Below, piece after piece: positions 15,648-19,629 of a stretch of 19,629 nt of DNA. This DNA comes from DATEXQ01 sp036846005 (GTDB lineage: Bacteria; Patescibacteriota; Microgenomatia; UBA8517): the NCBI GenBank assembly GCA_036846005.1, contig DAIUCV010000011.1, positions 1 to 19,629 of the forward strand. Reading direction: 5' to 3'. Numbering within the stretch: position 1 is the first letter of the stretch; every line of letters begins with the position of its first letter. The position numbers were made by a program, and so were the translations under genes. The notes below the pieces were generated by a model. It worked only from the letters and a program-made list of their open reading frames with translations. It was not told where the DNA came from and made no database searches.

Positions 15648-16103
15648 AGTACCTTTAAAAGTGCGCTGGTATCAACGGTCAGACTATTCTCAAGAAGATT
15701 CCAAAATATGCTTGGAATTATCCTTGAGAGAAAGGAGTAAAGCCCAAAAAAAGATAACCGAATAATTTCTAAGCTGTAACCCATGCCGTGTTTGTTTTTG
15801 TTTTTATGAAAGTGAGGGAGTATGAGTCGATTATTCAACGGTTTAAGCAGCAAATTCATGTTAGTCATCGCGATCGGGCATTACCCCAGACCGGCAACAA
15901 TCTAGTCACTCGATCATATCGGACCAAGATGTTGCTAAATAAGATGGTAGGAGCCTAAAGCAGGAATGCTTAAACAGGATTAACATTAATTAGTGGGTAT
16001 ATTTGTATGCCACTTCCTGTTTCCTTTTTTAATGCGTGAAGGATTGTTTTTTCTTTCTCCTCCAAACAAAATCCAACGCATCAGGTAGGCTCCATCTTTT
16101 TTT
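15648..16103 (+). ncRNA. candidate structured non-coding RNA of unknown family
   Basis: No convincing protein gene lies in this stretch, but it carries many perfect stems on the plus strand. Hairpin A is TCTCAAG/CTTGAGA with ATTCCAA/TTGGAAT inside (15688-15729). Stem B is AACCGAATAAT/ATTATT-CAA-CGGTT (15756-15843). Hairpin C is GCAACA-A-TCT/AGATGTTGC with inner CGAT/ATCG (15894-15935). Closing stem D, GGAGCCTA (15950-15957) with TAGGCTCC (16086-16093), encloses three hairpins: E AAGCA-GGAA-TGCTT (15958-15971), F AAACAGGA/TCCTGTTT with AGTGG/CCACT inside (15972-16022) and G ATGCGT..GGATT/AATCC..ACGCAT (16032-16081). D, E and F abut without spacers, giving a four-way junction. D is followed by ATC and T7 (16097-16103), a terminator-like end. 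I could not match it to RNase P RNA, tmRNA, 6S or SRP RNA. The 5' end is inferred from the promoter; the junction domain alone (15943-16103) is the firmest part. Confidence 0.6.
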
Positions 16104-16125
16104 AATTAAACTTGACACTTCTTGA

Positions 16126-16153
16126 TTAACAATTGATTTTTCTATGTTATAAT
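16126..16153 (+). promoter_or_regulatory. uppS promoter, leaderless start
   Basis: TTAACA (16126-16131), 16 bases, then TATAAT (16148-16153) with TGT directly before it, forming a perfect extended -10. Seven bases separate it from the uppS ATG, so transcription should start on or next to the start codon. It begins after the T7 that ends the structured RNA. Confidence 0.65.
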
Positions 16154-16160
16154 TTATCTC

Positions 16161-17438
16161 ATGTTACAGAAATTAAGCGTAACTCTTCCCAAAGATACTA
16201 AAGTTCCCGACCACGTAGTAATTATTCCCGATGGCAACAGACGCTGGGCAAGGGCCAGAGGTCTACACACACTCCAAGGTCATAAAAAAGGATTTGAAAC
16301 AGCAGTCATACTGGGTAGGACAGCCAGAGAATGGGGAATTCACACAGTAACTTTATGGGGATTTTCAACAGGGAACTGGGACAGAGAACAAAAAGAAGTT
16401 TCTTATCTGATGAAACTCTATGGAAAATTGGTAGACAATTATTTGGATGAGGCAATCCAGAACGAAGTGAGGATTTATCATTTGGGAAGAAAAGACAGGC
16501 TCCCGAAAGTATTATTAAAGAAACTGGATTATGCCGAAGAAAAAACAAAAAACTTCGATAAATACATTATGAATATTGCTATAGACTACGGTGGAAGGGA
16601 CGAAATTGTAAGAGCCGTAAAAAGAATTATCAAAGACGGCATAAAGGAAAAAGATGTGAATGAGCAGATGTTTAACAATTATCTGGATACCAGAAATCAG
16701 CCGTATCCGAATGTTGATTTGATGATCAGAACCTCGGGAGAACAACGAACATCGGGTTTTCTTCTTTGGCAAAGCGAATACAACGAATATTATTTTGCGG
16801 ATTGCCATTTCCCGGATTTTGGACCGGAAAAGTTTAAAGAAGCAGTTTTGGATTATTCAAGAAGGAGAAGAAGATTTGGAGGAAATGATGCTGTAGAGCA
16901 TCTTACTTTCAAACCAGAAGTTACAGCCAAACTTGAGTTTGCATGGTGGAGATTAAGAAAAGTGCCAGAAGGAACAAGATTTAGAGATTTTGTCGTTCAA
17001 TATATAAAAGAGCAGTATGGTCTATCAAAAGAACTGGCAATAGAAGGAGGCAAATATATGCTCGAGGCGTTTGTTGAGGGAGACAAAAAGGATTGGGAAA
17101 AGGCAAAAAAACCCTTAAAGCGTTTCTATAAACTTGTCAAAAATCATTTGAAATTGGCTTTTGAACCCGAAATATTAACGTCACTTAGGGTCAAACTCTG
17201 GCAGGAAATTGAATGCAATGGAGGTATTTTAACAGCAGATATAGATGATTTGGCAACCAAATTAATGGCTGAAGAGTATAGAATCAGTAACCTTCAGGCA
17301 GCAAAGGCAGCGCATTTAAGGGTTTTGGCAGAAGTAGAAAGAAATTTGGCAGAGGGAGGGTTGGGGGAAGAACATTGGAAAAAGGCAGAAGATTATCTTC
17401 AAAAATATTATCAAGCATTAAAGGAAAGAGTAGCTTAG
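16161..17438 (+). CDS. uppS: undecaprenyl diphosphate synthase-type cis-prenyltransferase with C-terminal extension
   Basis: The enzyme condenses isopentenyl diphosphates onto farnesyl diphosphate to make the lipid carrier for peptidoglycan and surface glycans. Signatures: IIPDGNRRWARARG with the catalytic Asp (residue 24), LWGFSTGNWDR (64-74), and the IPP-binding region RTSGEQRTSGFLLWQSEYNEYYF (from 190). The family motif FS(S/T)ENW has Gly in place of Glu here; Ser, Asn, Trp and the following Arg remain. The prenyltransferase domain ends near 240, whereas normal UppS has about 250 residues. Here a further 185 or so residues follow, charged and helix-rich, with no recognised domain. The start codon is fixed by the -10 element seven bases upstream. 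The gene stands alone, 120 bases before the next one. Confidence 0.93.
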   Translation: MLQKLSVTLPKDTKVPDHVVIIPDGNRRWARARGLHTLQGHKKGFETAVILGRTAREWGIHTVTLWGFSTGNWDREQKEVSYLMKLYGKLVDNYLDEAIQNEVRIYHLGRKDRLPKVLLKKLDYAEEKTKNFDKYIMNIAIDYGGRDEIVRAVKRIIKDGIKEKDVNEQMFNNYLDTRNQPYPNVDLMIRTSGEQRTSGFLLWQSEYNEYYFADCHFPDFGPEKFKEAVLDYSRRRRRFGGNDAVEHLTFKPEVTAKLEFAWWRLRKVPEGTRFRDFVVQYIKEQYGLSKELAIEGGKYMLEAFVEGDKKDWEKAKKPLKRFYKLVKNHLKLAFEPEILTSLRVKLWQEIECNGGILTADIDDLATKLMAEEYRISNLQAAKAAHLRVLAEVERNLAEGGLGEEHWKKAEDYLQKYYQALKERVA

Positions 17439-17487
17439 AAATACTTCTGCGGGTTTACAACCGTACTTCAAAGAAATGTCCTATATT

Positions 17488-17550
17488 TTGACAATTAGAT
17501 TCAAATGTTATAATATAGGATAAATAATAGTTGATGTTTTCTACTATAAT
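17488..17550 (+). promoter_or_regulatory. promoter region of the 607-residue protein gene
   Basis: Two -10 elements are visible. TTGACA (17488-17493), 15 bases, then TATAAT (17509-17514) with TGT before it is a strong extended -10 promoter with a leader of about 38 bases. A second TATAAT (17545-17550) lies 8 bases before the ATG and would give a near-leaderless transcript. Confidence 0.55.
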
Positions 17551-17558
17551 CAAGTAAA

Positions 17559-19382
17559 ATGACTAGTGAAATAGACAATTTGACCGAGAGTATATTTCCT
17601 GACCGCAGAGAATTAAGTAATCAAAATCCTCAAGAAGTCAGACAGCAAGTAAATTGGGCTAAAAAACAGACTATTAACATAGATTCTGTTAAAAACGGAA
17701 ATCTTCTAAAATTTCTACAAAAGCACTCTGTAGTTGTAGCAGGAAAAACTATATCTAGTGATGAAGACGTGTCAATTCAACTTCCTACAATATCAACCAA
17801 TAGTCCTCAAAGAGCTGGTGAAGTAAGAGTTATAGCCTCAAAGCTTAGAAGAAATAGTATATATGATGCTTCAGTACAAGGATTTATTTCGTTAGATACT
17901 GCCGAGAGTATACTTGATAGAATCGATAGTGGTTTAGAACCTTTACCCGAGATTACTTTTCAGGATACACCGGGTTTGCGAAGAGAAAGGCAAAAGGCTA
18001 ATAATGAAGCTAGGACAGCAGCAAGGGAAGCAATAAGAACGGATAAAAAAGTATCGAGAAGTTCTGGTTTTCTTGCACCCGCTCCGCTTGTTTACGAAAT
18101 TCCTCGGGAAAAGAAATCAAAAGCCTATAAAAAATACAAAGATGTAATTAAAGTTGGAGGAATAGCTTTTCTGACGGGAGCATGCAGTGTAGTACCGGCT
18201 ACTTCTGTTGTCACACCTGATACGATGCCTTTATCAACAGAAATGTTCAATATGTCAACTTCCACCCCTTTTCAACCTGAAACTCCAACTTCCACGGCTA
18301 TACTTGAGCGTATACAAACCCTTACGCTCGAACCAACAGGAACTCCAACTCAGGAGGCGTATGATTGGAATTATGTCAATCAAAGAAGCGATGAACAACT
18401 TTTTGCTGATATTGGAGTTCCAAACCCGGATGATTATTCACTTAATGTTGAATTATCGGCTTATAAAATCCTTAGAAATGAAGCCGGACAAAGCTATGCT
18501 TTATTTCAAAATCCCGAAGGAATAGTCCTTCTTGCCCAAAACCTAGAAACAAGAAAAATCGAGCATGCTATTTATACTGAATATGAAGGGGGAGTTCCAC
18601 TTCTATTATTAACAGATCAAGGAGTAGTAGAAAAANNNNNNNNNNNNNNNNNNNNNNNNNNNNNNNNNNNNNNNNNCGATGCCCAGGCACGTTTAGCTCA
18701 TGCTTTCAATCGAGCTTTAGCTATGAGATGGTGGGGAGTTAATCACAAAAGTGCTGGTTCGCTACCTTACGGAATAAAGAATTGGCTGGATGAAATACCA
18801 GGTTTCCATGCAATGGAATTTATCTCCTTAACGAGAAATGAAAGGACACAGATAAGTGATTATATTATGCAAAGATTTTTGGAAACACTACAAGATACTA
18901 GAGCAAACAATTTATCTCTACCCATAGAATTAGCCGATAGAAATAGGGTAGAATTTGATGCAGCCAACGAAACATTAATTATTAAAACAGTTTTGTCTGA
19001 AAATACTAGCTGGGTTCCAATTTTTGAGCATTTTATGGATTTCACACATAGAGAAGTAACTTCAGAAAGGAACGGGTCGTTTCTTACATTATATTTCAGT
19101 CAGCCGGATTTTTTACCTGTGAGAGAACCACGTCCCGTCGGAGGAACTATTACACATTTTTTAAGATACTTTTTTGGTGCTAGCTATTTTTATCAAACAA
19201 CATCAATAAATGCCAGAAGGAGTGAATTTGATATGACAGGTCCAATATTGGAAGATTTATGCAATAGTGGATCAATTCCTGACAGTACATTATATTTCTA
19301 TAGCAATATTTATCCAGCTTTGAATTATGATGATTCGTATACAAGTCCCACAAACACCTGTTCGGTAGTATTTAGCAGATAA
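17559..19382 (+). CDS. large single-span surface protein with Thr/Pro-rich stalk (gap inside)
   Basis: Not recognised as a known family; 607 residues as assembled. The first 195 or so residues are soluble and charged, without a signal peptide. One hydrophobic segment (about 197-218; KVGGIAFLTGACSVVPATSV) follows a lysine-rich stretch (REKKSKAYKKYKD), which predicts an N-inside, C-outside topology. Then comes a Thr/Pro/Ser-rich linker (about 219-268) like an extracellular stalk, and a C-terminal domain of about 330 residues. Cys209 in LTGAC is reminiscent of a lipobox but has Thr at the key position and lies far inside. In the C-terminal domain HAFNRALAMRWWG, FEHFMDFTHRE and YFFGASYFYQ are visible, but no catalytic motif is certain. 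The frame agrees across the 41-N gap. Confidence 0.8.
   Translation: MTSEIDNLTESIFPDRRELSNQNPQEVRQQVNWAKKQTINIDSVKNGNLLKFLQKHSVVVAGKTISSDEDVSIQLPTISTNSPQRAGEVRVIASKLRRNSIYDASVQGFISLDTAESILDRIDSGLEPLPEITFQDTPGLRRERQKANNEARTAAREAIRTDKKVSRSSGFLAPAPLVYEIPREKKSKAYKKYKDVIKVGGIAFLTGACSVVPATSVVTPDTMPLSTEMFNMSTSTPFQPETPTSTAILERIQTLTLEPTGTPTQEAYDWNYVNQRSDEQLFADIGVPNPDDYSLNVELSAYKILRNEAGQSYALFQNPEGIVLLAQNLETRKIEHAIYTEYEGGVPLLLLTDQGVVEKXXXXXXXXXXXXXXDAQARLAHAFNRALAMRWWGVNHKSAGSLPYGIKNWLDEIPGFHAMEFISLTRNERTQISDYIMQRFLETLQDTRANNLSLPIELADRNRVEFDAANETLIIKTVLSENTSWVPIFEHFMDFTHREVTSERNGSFLTLYFSQPDFLPVREPRPVGGTITHFLRYFFGASYFYQTTSINARRSEFDMTGPILEDLCNSGSIPDSTLYFYSNIYPALNYDDSYTSPTNTCSVVFSR
18636..18676. other. assembly gap of 41 N
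   Basis: Unlike the other three gaps this one has an estimated-looking length. The surrounding reading frame is kept with this size. Confidence 0.95.
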
Positions 19383-19422
19383 ACTTCTTGAATTATTCTA
19401 AAGAACCTACTAATATTAAGTT

Positions 19423-19620
19423 ATGCTGCCTTTTAGAAGAATAGTTGTTTTGATATTTGCAGTAGTTTTTATTGCCTCAGTATCTCTTTTAGCAATATAT
19501 TTTTGGAAAACTAGAGGTTGTATTACGGAAATAAAATCACTTTCTAAAAATTTTACACTTAGGATAGAAAATAAAAGAAAATGGCAAAATTTTATTAAGA
19601 ATGGTGTCTTTATTCCATGA
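19423..19620 (+). CDS. small single-span membrane protein
   Basis: This 65-residue ORF begins 40 bases after the preceding gene and stops just before the window end. A short basic N-terminus (MLPFRRI) is followed by one strong hydrophobic helix (about 8-28; VVLIFAVVFIASVSLLAIYF) and a basic tail (KTRG, then NKRKWQNFIKNG). The hydrophobic segment could be an uncleaved anchor. No family is recognised and no Shine-Dalgarno or promoter is evident. It could be a real small protein co-transcribed with its neighbour, or the front of a gene broken by a frameshift beyond the window. Confidence 0.45.
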   Translation: MLPFRRIVVLIFAVVFIASVSLLAIYFWKTRGCITEIKSLSKNFTLRIENKRKWQNFIKNGVFIP

Positions 19621-19629
19621 TATTGGCTA

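Noticed and set aside
15626..15868. 80-residue minus-strand open frame in the HTH-uppS spacer
   Set aside because: No Shine-Dalgarno or fitting promoter, no recognisable domain, and it runs through several perfect RNA-like inverted repeats; more likely antisense noise of a structured RNA.
15640..16103. Known RNA families (RNase P RNA, tmRNA, 6S, SRP) for the structured region
   Set aside because: I looked for GAGGAAAGTC and ACAGA-type blocks, a tRNA-like end with CCA, and the SRP GGAAG/AGCA loop on both strands and saw none; a covariance search is still the decisive test.
18174..18188. Lipoprotein signal (LTGAC) in the 607-residue protein
   Set aside because: The residue three before Cys is Thr rather than Leu/Val/Ile and the site is about 200 residues from the N-terminus.
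1..19629. CRISPR arrays, insertion sequences, attachment sites or a replication origin
   Set aside because: No spaced direct repeats, transposase or integrase genes, terminal repeats or DnaA-box clusters were seen.

Overview
The window is an AT-rich bacterial chromosome segment from a draft, most likely metagenomic, assembly: three gaps of exactly 100 N and one of 41 N all fall inside genes. Gene content and style point to the Candidate Phyla Radiation (Patescibacteria), probably Microgenomates-like. The signs are a LeuRS with a GLHAGN form of the HIGH motif, a comEA/comEC locus, small PEGA-domain and DUF916-like surface proteins, a lone MreB, a WecG/TagA-type glycosyltransferase, and an almost complete lack of Shine-Dalgarno sequences. 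The phylum call is an inference from gene content; no marker phylogeny was possible.

Layout. (1) 1-2059, minus strand: a probable three-gene unit with a six-helix membrane protein followed by two secreted proteins, one WxL-like and one DUF916-like (cut by the window start). (2) 2146-7393, plus strand: leuS, comEA, then comEC as two reading frames (membrane channel and metallo-beta-lactamase domain) separated by one in-frame stop. (3) 7394-7925: a complex palindromic terminator, a small Cys/Trp-containing minus-strand ORF with the only strong Shine-Dalgarno I found, and a spacer. (4) 7926-10818: argS (with a gap) and an M16 zinc peptidase. (5) 10834-12856: tRNA-Pro(CGG) and rsmI diverge from overlapping extended -10 elements; rsmI converges with a PEGA-domain membrane protein at a gap. 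(6) 13023-15219: mreB (with a gap), a 259-base spacer with a long inverted repeat, and a WecG/TagA glycosyltransferase. (7) 15365-15589: a stand-alone excisionase-type HTH protein. (8) 15590-16160: 570 bases without a convincing protein gene but dense in RNA-like secondary structure, including a four-way junction followed by T7. (9) 16161-19620: a UppS with an unusual C-terminal extension of about 185 residues, a 607-residue single-span membrane protein with a Thr/Pro-rich stalk, and a small membrane protein.

Functional themes are translation (leuS, argS, tRNA-Pro, rsmI), DNA uptake (comEA, split comEC), and cell envelope and shape (mreB, uppS, glycosyltransferase, surface proteins). Two observations stand out. 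The first is the structured-RNA candidate between the HTH gene and uppS. The second is that several genes have a -10 element only 6-11 bases before the start codon, which predicts leaderless or near-leaderless mRNAs.
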